From NCBI GenBank assembly GCA_029204225.1, contig CM055106.1, forward strand, positions 51,281,325-51,345,324: a stretch of 64,000 nucleotides of DNA, read 5' to 3'. Shown here piece after piece: positions 33,018 through 44,840 of this stretch. Numbering within the stretch: the stretch's first letter is position 1; every line of letters starts with the position of its first letter. Source of the DNA: Diphasiastrum complanatum. Its lineage: Eukaryota > Streptophyta > Lycopodiopsida > Lycopodiales > Lycopodiaceae. The notes below the pieces were generated by a model, which searched no databases, was not told where the DNA came from, and saw nothing but the letters and a program-made list of their open reading frames with translations. Position numbers and translations under genes: made by a program.

Positions 33018-33668
33018 TGTGAAGAATTTTAGATCATTCAAGATCCAATCCATGTCCCTAATCTTTGGTTACAATAAGGAGTAAACCAACAATCCTGCCA
33101 ATGTAGAAAAATCAGCATCTACACACAATTTGAGATGCAAACACTAATAGAACTTGATCAAACTCGAATGAAATGATTATGTACTGTTGCTGTCCATACG
33201 AAACCAGCAAGCTACTGTATTTTACACGTGTGGATCCAAAAATAACAAATATAGATCATTCTACACATAGAATTGCAAGCAATCACCAAGATAGTGCACC
33301 AATGGATAGTAGAACCCAAGAGGACCATGTATAAGCATGAAATGAGATAGAGAAGAAAGAAGATAACTCTCTCCACGAGTTACATCCTTTTATAGCAGGT
33401 CCAAAACCTATTTGGCCACTTGGCTTTCCCACCAAAATGCTAACCCTACCAATTTTGGGTCTAGATTCAATATACCCAACTTATTCAAATTGAATCTACT
33501 CAAACTCGCATTCTATCTTTCCCACACTTTCAAAAAGTGTTTATTCAAATAAAATTTAGACTAATGAACTTTGAAAAGTCAACCTCTAAATCTAAAACAA
33601 GTTTTGGCCTCAATATGCCAAATATGAAAATATTGCAAAATGTGATGAAACTAGTTGAATCTTTCACA
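33018..33668 (-). repeat. CopR LTR2 (5' LTR of A and 3' LTR of B)
   Basis: 651 bp, TGTGAAAG...TTCTTCACA on the minus strand. TATAAAAGG (minus) at 33386-33394 is a probable LTR promoter. The polypurine tract of B (GAAGAGGGAG, 33669-33678) abuts its start. Confidence 0.9.
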
Positions 33669-34422
33669 CTCCCTCTTCAACTAGTTTTAGCATAGACTTT
33701 GATAATACTCCAAGTGAAGTCCTATGCTTCATGAACAAGTCTTTTCCCAATGCTTTGGTGAAGATATCAGCTACACATTCCCTTGAAGACACATGTTGAA
33801 GCTCCACCTCCTTTGCAATGACTCGCTCCCTCACAAAATGATATTGTATCTCAATATGCTTGCTCCTAGCATGAAAGATAGGATTGGATGCCATTCCTTG
33901 GGCTGATTGATTGTCACAAAAGATGATTGGGCTCTCTGAAAAATCCAGCAAGTGAAGATCCTTGATCATCCTTTTGATCCATACCATCTCCTTTGTGCAA
34001 TGTGTAAGAGCTTTGTACTCGGCCTCACTAGATGACAATGAGATAGTGGCTTGTTTCTTTGACATCCATGATATAGCTCCATCACCTATGAAAATACAAT
34101 AAGAACTAATGGATTTCCTATCCATTACATCTCCAAGTGAAGTCCTATGCTTCATGAACAAGTCTTTTTCCAATGCTTTGGTGAAGATATCAGCTACACA
34201 TTCCCTTGAAGACACATGTTGAAGCTCCATCTCCTTTGCAATGACTCGCTCCCTCACAAAATGATATTGTATCTCAATATGCTTGCTCCTAGCATAGTTT
34301 TTGACAATAGAACTTTGATCCATCATAAGAATGATCTTCTTCCTAAGCATAGACATTCTTTCAATGATCATGTAATGCTCAAAATAGAAACAACCGTAAT
34401 TGATATAGAGAATAGTGTCCAC
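33664..34422 (-). pseudogene. CopR-B RNase H with internal duplication
   Basis: From M at 34422 the frame reads the tail of the RT-replacement sequence (to about 34289), then RNase H C-terminal text (SKHIEIQYHFVRE to HRTSLG), then jumps back to GDVMDRKSISSY and runs through the whole RNase H again to KLVEEGV. The C-terminal 45 or so residues are therefore present twice, while the entry HWKLGKRVLRY seen in copy A is lost. The first join falls in GCTAGGAGCA, which is common to both partners. Confidence 0.9.
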
Positions 34423-35393
34423 TTGGGATGCTTCACTATTTCTTCATCAATTTTACATGTAAAAATGTGACTAGAACATGAAGAATCAAATAGAATGTAA
34501 ATGAAATGATTCCACCATGCTTCCAACTCTGAACTCTCTAGAAAATTATATCAAACAAACAATAAATGTGAGTGATCAACTTTTGCTTGCATGTCTCCTC
34601 CTCCTTTGTCCTTTGTTGCCTTGTATCCACCATGATAATCCATGAATGAGCCGCCATCTTCATCTTGCCACAAGAAACCATCAAACCTTGGAAATCCATG
34701 AGTATGTGAGTACATAAATGATGCAAATCCAGCACCACATGACTCCATAAACCAAGTAGTTTGCACTAGTCCATCTTCAAGATCTACTTGACACAAGAAA
34801 ATGACCATGAATTCACCAAAAATTGACAATCTCCAAGTATTGGCACCAAGTAGCTCAACACTTGAGAACTTAGCCATGGATGAGTGACATAATGAATCTC
34901 CAATAGCTTCATTTTTATCAGCAAAATCATCCAAGAATGCTAGTACAAATTCAACATTAAAACAATGCTCACCAATGTAGCTAGTTTTACCATATCTTGA
35001 CAATTTGCACACATCCACATGAAATCGCTCAAACATGAGATAGAACAAGTAAATTAAACTTGAAAAACACTTCCTTGATGCTCCTTTGACCTTACTTGAG
35101 TCTTCAATATGCTGAAAAAACAGATCCATAACACCCTTGCCAATTACCTCTCCTTTGATGCTCTTGACTAGCTCCAAATTGCCAACTTCCCTTTTGACTA
35201 GTTGAAGTGCTTTGAAATCAACCTCTTGATCTTCAACTTGACCATCAAAGTCATTGAACAAAATTTGTTTTCCAGATCCATTACTTGATTTTACAGCAAG
35301 ATAACATCCATCCACTTGCATAGCTCCATGTACACAAGAAGATCCTCCAAAAGATGTTCCACTCTTCATAAGAGATCCATACTCGAGATCCAT
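34289..35393 (-). pseudogene. CopR-B unrelated sequence in place of RT
   Basis: Homologous over its length to 28884-29984 of copy A, with the same left entry MDLEYGSLMKSGT. Open from 35393 to 34551 (280 codons), then a stop and a one-base deletion near 34443. Most differences from A are single residues. Its presence in both copies shows that the replacement predates the duplication of the element. Confidence 0.85.
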
Positions 35394-36813
35394 TCTACTA
35401 TTCTTGCTTGATCTACACTTGTAGGATCATCCAAAGAGGTTAGGAAAGCAACATAATTTCCAGAAACTAATTGCTTACCCTTTTGATCATATGTGAGCCT
35501 TGATGGTACTTGTCTTTCTCTTGATGTTCTCCTTGGCTTTTGACTTGATGAAGGTCCATCATCACCACCATCCAAAGTAGAATCCTTCTCATCAACATCA
35601 AGAATGTTGGATCCATCTAATTTACCATCAATCATGCTTGAAGAACATTTGGAATGTTTCCCTCATAAAAAATGACATCTCTACCAGCAATCACTTTGTT
35701 AGTAGAAGGAATGTAAACCTTGTAGGCTTTACTCACCTCACTATATCCAACAAAAATACCTCTTCTTGAAGATGGATCCTCATTGGTCCTATCATCAAGA
35801 GTAATGTTGACATAGCATGTGCATCCAAAGGTTCTTAGAAAGTTGACACTCAGCCTCCTCTTGAATAGAATCTAAAAAGGTATCCTTCCATCCAAAATAG
35901 CACTCGGCCACCTATTGCACAAGAAATTGGCACACAACAAAGCTTGATCCCAAAATGGTTTGTCAAGATTAGCACTTAACCTCATAGCTTTAGCACTTTC
36001 ACATAAAGTTCTATTCTTCCTTTTAGCCACTCCATTTTGTTTTGGGGTCCTTGATGTTGTATACTCCCTCTTGATCCCATGCTCATCACTAAAGGCCTTG
36101 AACTTGTTAGATATGTACTCACCACCATTTTCACCTCTCAAGCACTTGATCTTTGTGAAAAATTGGTTCTCCCTTGCATTCTTGAACTTGACAAAGACAT
36201 CATACACTTCATCCTTGCTCTTTAGTAGATAGATCCAACAAAATCTACTAAAATCATCAATGAATGTTACATACATCTTAGCTCCACTATTGCTAATTGT
36301 AGTAAATCCATGAATATCCGAATGTACAAGTTGAAAAGGCTTTGTAGATCTAGAAATCGATCTAGTATAAGGTAGTCTATGTGACTTAGACAAAGCACAA
36401 TACTCACAAACATGCTTGTCATTACTTAAGGAACTTGGAAGACCAATCACAACCTTCTTCCTTGCCATTACCTCCAATGACTTGAAGTTGAGGTGTCCCA
36501 TCCTTTTGTGCCAAACCTCTTGAATAGAAATTTGCTCCCTTGCAACACATCCAACTTGGTTAGCAATAACACAAGCATCAAGTTTGAACAACTTCCCTTG
36601 CCTTTTACCTTTTCCAATCAAGACATCCTTCCTTTTGATCAAACAAGCATCTCCATCAAACTCCACCTTGAGGCCCTTACTTAGCATTTGGCTCACACAG
36701 CAAATTCTTGGTAATAGATGGAATAAACAAGACATCCTCCAAATGAGCATTCCTATTTGTAGAGAGAGAAATAGGAATTGTGCCAATCCCTTTGATTGCA
36801 CACTCACCATCAT
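35366..36813 (-). pseudogene. CopR-B integrase
   Basis: The frame 36813-35872 carries the GAG-preintegrase region, HKRMGHLNFKSLEVM, D in HSDIHGF, then LRGENGGEY (second catalytic Asp changed to Glu) and PKQNGVAKRKNRT. A stop follows at 35872, and the C-terminal linker is read in another frame at 35635-35366. Compared with A it keeps the 11 bases that A has lost. Confidence 0.85.
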
Positions 36814-37819
36814 TGGCCGTGTAGATCACCCTCTTGTCATCTCCATATGCCAACAAAGAAGTGAAGTACTCTTCCTAAAAGGTCATGTGTGAGCTTGCTC
36901 CACTTTCAATCCACCAAGGATCTAGATCTCCATCATTAGCAAGCATACATGAAGAGATCAGAAAAGCATCATCATTTGCATCTTGAACATCCAAACCATC
37001 CTCATCAAGAGTAAGATTACCTTGCTTGTCTCCTTGATCTCTCTTCTTCTTGTAGCACTCACTTGTAAAGTGTCTTTTTATGCCACAATAGAAGCACTTG
37101 AGCTTTGATCTATCATTCTTTTTGCCACTTGAAGAAGCATCCACTTGATCTTGCCCTTTAGACCACTTGCTTTTGGTTTGGCCCTTGAATTTGCCCTTTG
37201 TGAACATAGCATCCTCTTGAAGTGTCGATGTAGATCCACCTCTTGCTTGAAGCCTATATTCCTCATTGATCAAGGTCTCTTGAAGATCCATCAAACTTGG
37301 CAAAGTCTTTTGAATAGCAATACTTTGAACAATGTTAGCATGAGCATCCAACAAGCCATTAAGAATCGCTTGAATAAGCCCTCCTTCCTTAATGCTTTCA
37401 TCTATGCAAGCTAACTCATCATTCAATGCTTTCATTCTCAAAACAAAAGTACTTGGACTTTCTTCATTCTTTTGCAAACAAGAAAAGATTTTCCTTCTTA
37501 GAGTCAACACTTTAGAAATAGACTTGGATTCATAAAGCTTCTTCAATGAATTTCAAGCTTCCAAAGATGATGTGCACTTACCAACTTCCTTGAGAAGTTC
37601 ATTGGTAACATTCATCTTTATCATGTGTAGAGCCTTCCTGGCCCGCTTGTCGTACCTCAATTGATCTTGTTGTGTTGCTGGTCTCTCCTCCAAACCTACA
37701 ACAATATCCAAAACATAATTCATCTCAAGAAGTGACTCCATCCTCACTTTCCATAATGAATAGTTACTTGAGGTAAGCCTATCATTGGCTTCCAACATGA
37801 CTCCAATTGAGGTTGCCAT
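36814..37819 (-). pseudogene. CopR-B gag and protease
   Basis: Gag N-terminus 37819-37553 ends at the same TGA (37553-37555) as copy A. The frame 37546-36875 then reads the rest of gag, the zinc knuckle CFYCGIKRHFTSEC and the protease site WWIESGASSHMTF, where the catalytic Asp is Glu. The frame changes again near 36870. Confidence 0.9.
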
Positions 37820-38407
37820 GTAGCAATGACCTGATCTTCTCTTTCAACCTATTTCAATGCACAAAGCACTCCTTTGAACAACAACAAATGCTTTCAAAAT
37901 AAATCACCAAGATTTGAAACTATCTCACAAATTCTCTTCTAGCACTTATTGAAGCAAATCAACACATAGAATCATGGAATCTTGATCAACCTATGATCTA
38001 TCCTCAATCTAATGACTTTTGCCACTTCCTAAGATCGAAACACACTCAAATGAAGTCCAGCAACCTCACTATCTACAGATCCAATCAAAATTAGGGTTTT
38101 GACAAAATCACAAAAAAATGACTATTGCAAATCTATATGCAAATGCTGAAAATTTGATATGCAATCTATAAGCCACCACTTAGGCTGAACCAATGATCCA
38201 AAAATTGGCCAAATCCAGCATGTGAATTCAAAAAATGGAATTGAACAAGTATATTGACCTATTTAGTGTTCTGATCTACAAAAGATCCAGTCTACAAAAG
38301 CAAAAAATCCGATTTTGGTGTAGAATCCTCTCTAGCATGCTCTAAACTTGATATCTTCACCAAATCATTGATAGATCTGATTTTCTCCTTCATAACCTAA
38401 AACACAA
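37820..38407 (-). other. CopR-B untranslated leader
   Basis: Non-coding; near-identical to the leader of copy A. Confidence 0.8.
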
Positions 38408-38419
38408 GCTCTGATACCA
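38408..38419 (-). other. CopR-B primer binding site, tRNA-Met type
   Basis: TGGTATCAGAGC on the minus strand directly after LTR3. Confidence 0.9.
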
Positions 38420-39070
38420 TGTGAAGGATTTTGGATCATTCAAGATCCAATCCATGTCCCTAATCTTTGGTTACAATAAGGAGCAGACCAACAATCCTGC
38501 CAATGTAGAAAAATCAGCATGTACATACAATTTGAGATGCAAAGACTAATAGAACTTGATCAAACTTGAATGAAATGATTATGTATTGTTGTTGTCTGTA
38601 AAAAACCAGCAAGCTACTGTATTTCACACGTGTGGATCCAAATATAACAAATATAGATCATTCTACACATAGAATTGCAAGCAATCACCAAGATAGTGCA
38701 CCAATGGATAGTAGAACCCAAGAGAACCATGTATAAGCATGAAATGAGATAGAGAAGATAGAAGATAACTCTCTTCACGAGTTACATCCTTTTATAACAG
38801 GTCCAAACCCTATTTGGCCACTTGGCTTTCCCACCAAAATGCTAACCCTACCAATTTTGGGTCTAGATTCAATGTACCCAACTTATTCAAATTGAATCTA
38901 CTCAAACTCGCATTCTATCTTTCCCACACTTTCAAAAAGTGTTTATTCAAATGAAATTTAGACTAATGAACTTTGAAAAGTCAACCTCTAAGTCTAAAAC
39001 AAGTTTTGGCCTCAATATGCCAAATATGGAAATATTGAAAAATGTGATGAAACTAGTTGAATCTTTCACA
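38420..39070 (-). repeat. CopR LTR3 (5' LTR of B)
   Basis: 651 bp, TGTGAAAG...TCCTTCACA on the minus strand, TATAAAAGG at 38788-38796. About 4% different from LTR2 by eye. Confidence 0.9.
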
Positions 39071-39420
39071 AAGGACGATTGCTAAAGTATCTCAGGAGGA
39101 TGCACCATCGCGTCAGGAGCAGCAATTCTCTGGGTTAGCAGAAGCAGACCATTGTGGCTTAGTCATCCTATGAACCAGAGTATGTTGCAGTAGCTAAGAT
39201 GCCCAATGAAATCATTTGGCTCCAACAGTTCCTTGATGAACTAAGTGAAATGAGAAATGAACCTCTGATTTTGCAGATGGACAATACGTCTATAATACAT
39301 CTAACAAAGGATCCCTTGTTTCACCCAAGGACGAAACACATCGCAATCAAGTACCATTTGATAAGGGATCTGACTACTTTCATTGGAACGACGGAGATGG
39401 TTGCTGACATTGTGTAATTT
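39071..39420 (+). pseudogene. Copia RNase H fragment
   Basis: The frame from 39199 reads EIIWLQQFLDELSE, MDNTSIIHLTKDPLFHPRTKHIAIKYH and EMVADIV. Broken text upstream (LLKYLRR) is the RNase H entry. It may be the far side of the CopE element that ends at 27895, with the CopR array inserted between, but about 300 bp would be missing, so this is not proven. Confidence 0.8.
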
Positions 39421-39424
39421 TGTC

Positions 39425-40261
39425 ATTTGATCCAACAACAGTTCTGTGGATAGAGCGGATGTGTTTGACAATGACGATGCTATCAAGAGAGTAGGAGTGT
39501 GGGTGGATGGATATTTGTCGTCAGATCCCTCATCCTCTTCCCTGATGGCATCTTCCATAGCCTCTTGTAGAGTAGCGTACTGTTCCCATCGTTTTAGTTC
39601 TCTTCTGATGCTTTGTGGTAATCTGGCTAGGAACCACATGATCACTGCATGATCTGGAGTTGGGGTTGCACTGCACTCGGATCGTAGATGTTTGACCCAT
39701 TCAATATAGTCCCTAACCCTTTCTCATTTTTCCATCTTGACTTTGCTGAGCAGGAGAAACGGGTCTTCCAGGAACTTCCTTGGTTTAAAGCACGTAATGA
39801 GAGCCGCTTTAACCGCTTCCTAGGTAGATTTTTCTTCCTCTGATAGGTTGAAAAACCAATCCTGAGCCACTGCTAATAAGGACATAGAAAACAACATCAG
39901 TTTTTTTGCAGGTGTCCGTTCGCCATAGATTTGACAAGCTTGCTTGTAGATCTAGAGGAAATGGATGGGATCTGATGATCCGTCGTATTTTGGTATTTTC
40001 ATCCGTGGTGCTCTCCGGACTGCTTGCAAGGGAGCAACAGGCACAAGTTGGCCCATTGGTTCCATTAGCGCTGGTTTTGGTTCTGTCTCTTGTTGCACAG
40101 CTCCTAATCTGGGAAGGTGTGGTGCTTGATTTCCTATCCTTCTTGGTACTAATCGTCCAAATCTCAAATTCATCCGATGGTGGATTCCAAAGTAGTTGGA
40201 TCTTGCTTGTACAGTGGGATGCAGTCTGGATCTTAAGGAGCTGATCACTCTTATTGGCCAT
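39425..40261 (-). pseudogene. Ty3/gypsy gag, N-terminal and capsid part
   Basis: On the minus strand from about 40261: a Pro-rich N-terminus, RAPRMKIPKYDGSSDPIHFL, then AVAQDWFFNL-like, VRDYIEWVKHLRSECSATP, FLARLPQSIRRELKRWEQY and AIREEDEGSDD. This is the usual plant gypsy capsid sequence. At least two frame changes. The end before the zinc knuckles is lost at 39425. The CTCGCA-rich stretch at 40262-41018 is its leader. Confidence 0.75.
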
Positions 40262-41018
40262 AAGTGAAATTTAGGCCTTTTACGATGGTTTTTCCTTGAT
40301 AATCTTTTACTCCTTGCATTGATTGATCTAAGATTTTGATAGTAGCTGGATCTGATGCAGATCTTTCCACTGATCTAGTCTACAAGGATTCTCTTGTGCG
40401 AGGGTTGGCTGTGGGAGGGTTCTTTAGCTGTTTTTGTAGATAAAAAACTTGATATCTCTCAGATCCTTGGAAATTGATTCTCGCAAGGATCACAGTGGCT
40501 GAATCTGGGTCAGATCTCACTATGGAAATCTCTGCGAGAGTTAACTCTCGCACTAAGTGAAGATTTCACTACATGCGAGGGTTTAGAACCACTATTCTGG
40601 CTTGATCTTCACCAAATATCTATACTAACTCTCGCAGGCCTCATCACTAATGGAAATTGACATTTTGAATCAATTGAGAGGGTATGTGAGAGTTCTTACT
40701 AGAAGGATTTGCTGGATCTTTACTTTTAGTGATTTTTTAGCACTTAAATCCAATTTTGTGCTCACTGAAATCAAACTAACTCTCGCAGACTCTTCTGTGT
40801 CCTGGTCTCATTGAGATGGAACTTCAAAATCCTCTGCGAGAGTTCCTGCCCACTGGAACTGAAAATTTTGGTGTCTGTGACGATTCTCTAGTACTTTCCC
40901 ATCTTTTTATCACTGGGAACTCTCGCACAGGCACTTAGACTGAGAACTAAATCTCACAAGTCTCTTTGTATCCTGGTCTCACTGAGATGGAACTTCAGAG
41001 GTCTCTACGAGAGTTCTG
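40262..41018 (-). promoter_or_regulatory. Gypsy leader with palindromic CTCGCA motifs
   Basis: Non-coding. It holds about ten copies of CTCTCGCA/TGCGAGAG in both orientations, including a perfect 20-base palindrome TGCGAGAGTTAACTCTCGCA at 40533-40552. A word CCTGGTCTCANTGAGATGGAACTTC occurs twice (about 40800 and 40970). It lies upstream of the minus-strand gag. Confidence 0.55.
40533..40552. repeat. Perfect 20-bp palindrome
   Basis: TGCGAGAGTT followed directly by its exact reverse complement AACTCTCGCA. Imperfect versions lie at 2241-2261 and 58577-58597 in the GypA spacers. Confidence 0.9.
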
Positions 41019-41523
41019 GTGAAGATTTGCATGACAGGCTCTAAGCCTTCTTTAAAGAACCTAAGGGTGTTTGGGTGCATTGCCTACACGCAGATCCCAA
41101 AAGACACGAGGAAGAAATTGGACTTCCAAGGTCTCAAGACCATCCTGATCGAATCTACCTCATCTGATAATACTTATAAGTTGTATGATCCTGATACCCA
41201 TCAAATCTTGTATAGCCGGGATATAGTCTTCATCGAGGATCAGTTCGTTGACCTCAAAGGCAAGGATGTTGCTCAAGAAGAACCCTCATCACCTGCCGTT
41301 GACACGATAGTCCGAGCTTCTGGCTCAGGCACATATGTATATTGCCGACCCACTTCGAGACAACGAATCAGACGAAGATGTTGCTACTACCCAACAAGAA
41401 GTCCCAAGAGGGGTTTATCAGTCGAATCTTCCCAGAAGATAAAGTCGAGTGCACACACAACCCACAAGGTATACTCCTGAGTCTGTCTGTCTCCTATTAT
41501 AGGAACCGATAACAATCAAAGAG
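41019..41523 (+). pseudogene. CopH integrase C-terminal part (left of LtrG)
   Basis: It reads KPSLKNLRVFGCIAYTQIPKDTRKKLDFQG and YKLYDPDTHQILYSRDIVF, the C-terminal region of copia integrase, then a degraded linker. It reaches EPITIKE at 41503-41523, where LtrG interrupts. The left edge abuts the gypsy leader. Confidence 0.85.
41519..41523 (+). repeat. LtrG target-site duplication, left copy
   Basis: AAGAG, matching 50811-50815 exactly. Taking out one copy plus LtrG puts the Lys-Glu and Ala-Leu codons of CopH back in one frame. Confidence 0.9.
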
Positions 41524-42178
<655 letters not shown>

Positions 42179-42179
42179 G

Positions 42180-42197
42180 TGGCGTCGTTTCTGGGGA
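42180..42197 (+). other. LtrG primer site, tRNA-Asp-like
   Basis: TGGCGTCGTTTCTGGGGA, one base after the LTR. It is close to TGGCGCCGTTGCCGGGGA, the tRNA-Asp site known from Tat/Athila-type gypsy elements. Confidence 0.65.
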
Positions 42198-42593
42198 GCA
42201 CCACACACTCGCTTCACCGCATAGTTTTCTTAATCTCTTCCTCTCTCTCCCTCTCTCTTTTCTTCTCTCTCACCATTCATTTTCACCAAAAATTCAAATT
42301 TTAAGGATAGAATAGTGTGAGTAGTGTTAGTTTTTGCCATTTTTTCGTGATTTTTTTGTTTCTTTCAACTGTAGGGAGAGATTGTAGGGTGGGAGGATCA
42401 GATCCAAGCCCCCAATCCCTTCATTAATCCATAAAATCCATAAAAATCAGAAAAAAAAAAAAAGCTCAAAATCTGTTTTTGGAGGGAAAAAGAGAGGCAA
42501 AATCTCATCAGATTTTGATTTCTCAAAACCAAGTGGGCATGAACCTTCGCATGACTGGCAGCAGCTCCAGGGTACTATCCCAGACCTGCATAG

Positions 42594-43425
42594 TGTGAAA
42601 AAAGTACAAAAAGGACCAAGAGTGGACCTTAATCAGATCCTCAAGAGGGATTGGTTGTCAGATTACTTGATCTATCAATCTACTTGAGATTAAGATCAAT
42701 CTAGATCAATTCTAGACACAAAATCCTAACAAGAACAATCATTAATTGAAGGTAGGTGTACTTTCTAGTTTCCCACATGTGAGACCCTGTCTGAGTATGG
42801 ACTCCAACCTGAAAATCAAGTACCATTGATAGCACCTCAAAACAATCAAAACAAATGTAGACAAATGGAGAGAATCACTCAAAATTGCTTCCAAAACCAA
42901 GATTGGTGTCTCACAATGATTATGGCCAAATGTGGCTCTATATATACAATAAGTGAGAGCTCGTGGTACTGTTCATCCCTTTGATCCCACATGTGTGAAG
43001 GTGCTTTGTCATATGATGATTCATCATGCAAAACTAACGCTTGGACAAAACCTTCTATTTTGGGCACTTTTGGTCCATTTTCCTTCTATATGGAGATCTA
43101 CTTGAAAATCTTCTAGAAGTAAAAACTCGTCTACTTCAGCTTATTCCACACATGTGAGCTGTCCTCTACACATGGGATGTGACACCTAACCAAAGGATGT
43201 GGCTCATGCAATCAATAGATTGATGCCATGTGTCATATGTCTAGAAAACTAGTTTTTGGCCTTTTTAGCCACTAGAACTTGAATTAAATTATATGTACAA
43301 CGTATATGATTATGGTACATGACAAGTATACTATTTTCACACGTGGGTACAGACTCCACACATGTGTAATCATCCTATATACAAGATTTTTGGTCTCTAC
43401 CAAGCTTATTTTTGCATTTTTCACA
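42594..43425 (-). repeat. CopD 3' LTR
   Basis: 832 bp. Preceded on the minus strand by the polypurine tract GAGGAGGAG (43426-43434). TATATATAG (minus) at 42938-42946. Confidence 0.9.
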
Positions 43426-43449
43426 CTCCTCCTCAAAAATCTAGCTTGG

Positions 43450-44190
43450 TAAATCCAACATAGATCTATCTATAACTCCAAGAGCCAATCTTAGTTTTAT
43501 AAATGGATCTTTAGGCAATGCCTTGGTGAGTATATCAGCAATTCAATCTGATGATGAAACATGAATAAGCTTGATCTCCTTTGCTTGCACTTTCTCCCTC
43601 ACGAAATGATGTGCAATCTCAATGTGCTTTGTTCGAGCATGGAAGACTGGATTGTTTGCAAGTTGTTGAGCTGCTTGATTATCACAATATATGCATGGAA
43701 TGTCTTCATCCTTGATCACATGTAGCTCCTCCAAAAGCCTTTTAAGCCAAAGAACCTCCTTTGTTGTTGTTGTCATAGCTTTATATTTGGATTCTGTTGA
43801 TGAAAGAGAGATGGTATCTTGCTTTTTGGAAAGCCAAGATATAACTCCTCCACATAAGAATGTAGCAAATGCACTTATGGATCTTCTATCCATCTTGTCA
43901 CCTGCAAAACTTGAGTCTGAATATGCTCTCAAACAAATATTAGTCCTTTCATAAACTATGCCAAAGTCTTTTGTAGCCGAGATGTACCTTAACACCCTTT
44001 TTGCTCCTTTCCAATGACACTTAATGGACTTTGCATGTATTGACTCAACTTGCCAACACAAAAACTAAGATCTGGTCTAGTGATAGTTAAGTATATCAAG
44101 GAACCAATAAGCATTCTATAGGTAGTGATGTCCTCAAAGGATGCTTCATCACTTTCCTTAGAACCTTTTACACTTAGTTCCATAGGAGTT
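43450..44190 (-). pseudogene. CopD RNase H and RT C-terminus
   Basis: 44183-43989 reads SFEDITTYRMLIGSLIYLTITRPDLSFCVG, the end of the RT-RNase H connection; 44061-43543 reads KRVLRYISATKDFGIVYE, DKMDRRSISAFATFL, ISWLSKKQDTISLSSTESKYKA, CDNQAAQQLANNPVFHARTKHIEIAHHF. A stop at 43543-43545 interrupts before IADILTKALPKDPF. Two frames are involved. Confidence 0.9.
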
Positions 44191-44840
44191 TCAACTCCTT
44201 TACAATCATGCCAAATCTTGCTAAGATTGATCTAGCATACTTAGATTGACATATGAAGGTAAAATCATTACTTCTAGTGACTTCTATTCCAAGTATAACT
44301 TTAAGAAGTCCTAGATCTACCATCTTAAATTCACTAGACAAGGAAACTTTTACATTCTTAATGCCATCTAAATCATTTCCTGTGATTATAATGTCATCAA
44401 CATATAAAACTAAGATAATGATCTTTCCATCATTACATTTGTAGTACAATGATGGTTCATAAGAACTTACAACAAATCCAATGGAAATAAGATAGGAATG
44501 CAACCTAGAGTATCATGCTCTTGGTGCTTGCTTGAGTCCATAAAGACTCTTCTTCAAGAGACACACCTTGTCTTCTTCTCCATCTTTGATGAAGCCCTCG
44601 GGTTGGCACATGTAGATTTCCTCTTCCAAGAATCCATTTAAGAAAGCATTTGTCACATCAATTTGGAAGAGCTCCCATTTGAAAGAAGTTGCAAGACATA
44701 TGATTAATCTAATGGTCACAAGCTTTGCAACAGGTGCAAAGGTTTCATCATAATCTATGCCTTTGACTTGCAAAAAACCTTTCGCTACAAGTCTAGCTTT
44801 GTACTTATGAATGGAACCATCTTGATTATATTTCAATCTA
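44174..44840 (-). pseudogene. CopD reverse transcriptase
   Basis: 44836-44513 reads [53 protein letters not shown] and [10 protein letters not shown]; a TGA replaces the following Trp; 44503-44174 continues in the same frame with the catalytic box LYVDDIIITGND. All RT motifs are present, in contrast to CopR. RT copies element RNA into cDNA in the cytoplasmic particle. Confidence 0.9.

Larger units (their letters stand above)
27896..39070 (-). mobile_element. CopR tandem array: two RT-less copia elements sharing LTRs
   Basis: Reading on the minus strand: LTR3 (39070-38420), internal region B, LTR2 (33668-33018), internal region A, a shrunken LTR1 (28298-28189), then a primer site and about 280 bp of leader of a third unit. 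LTR2 serves as 3' LTR for B and 5' LTR for A. LTR2 and LTR3 are both 651 bp; comparing them by eye I count about 26 differences (about 96% identity). Unequal crossing-over between LTRs, or insertion of a tandem cDNA, would give this layout. The right flank is a copia RNase H scrap, the left flank the broken CopE RT. Confidence 0.9.
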
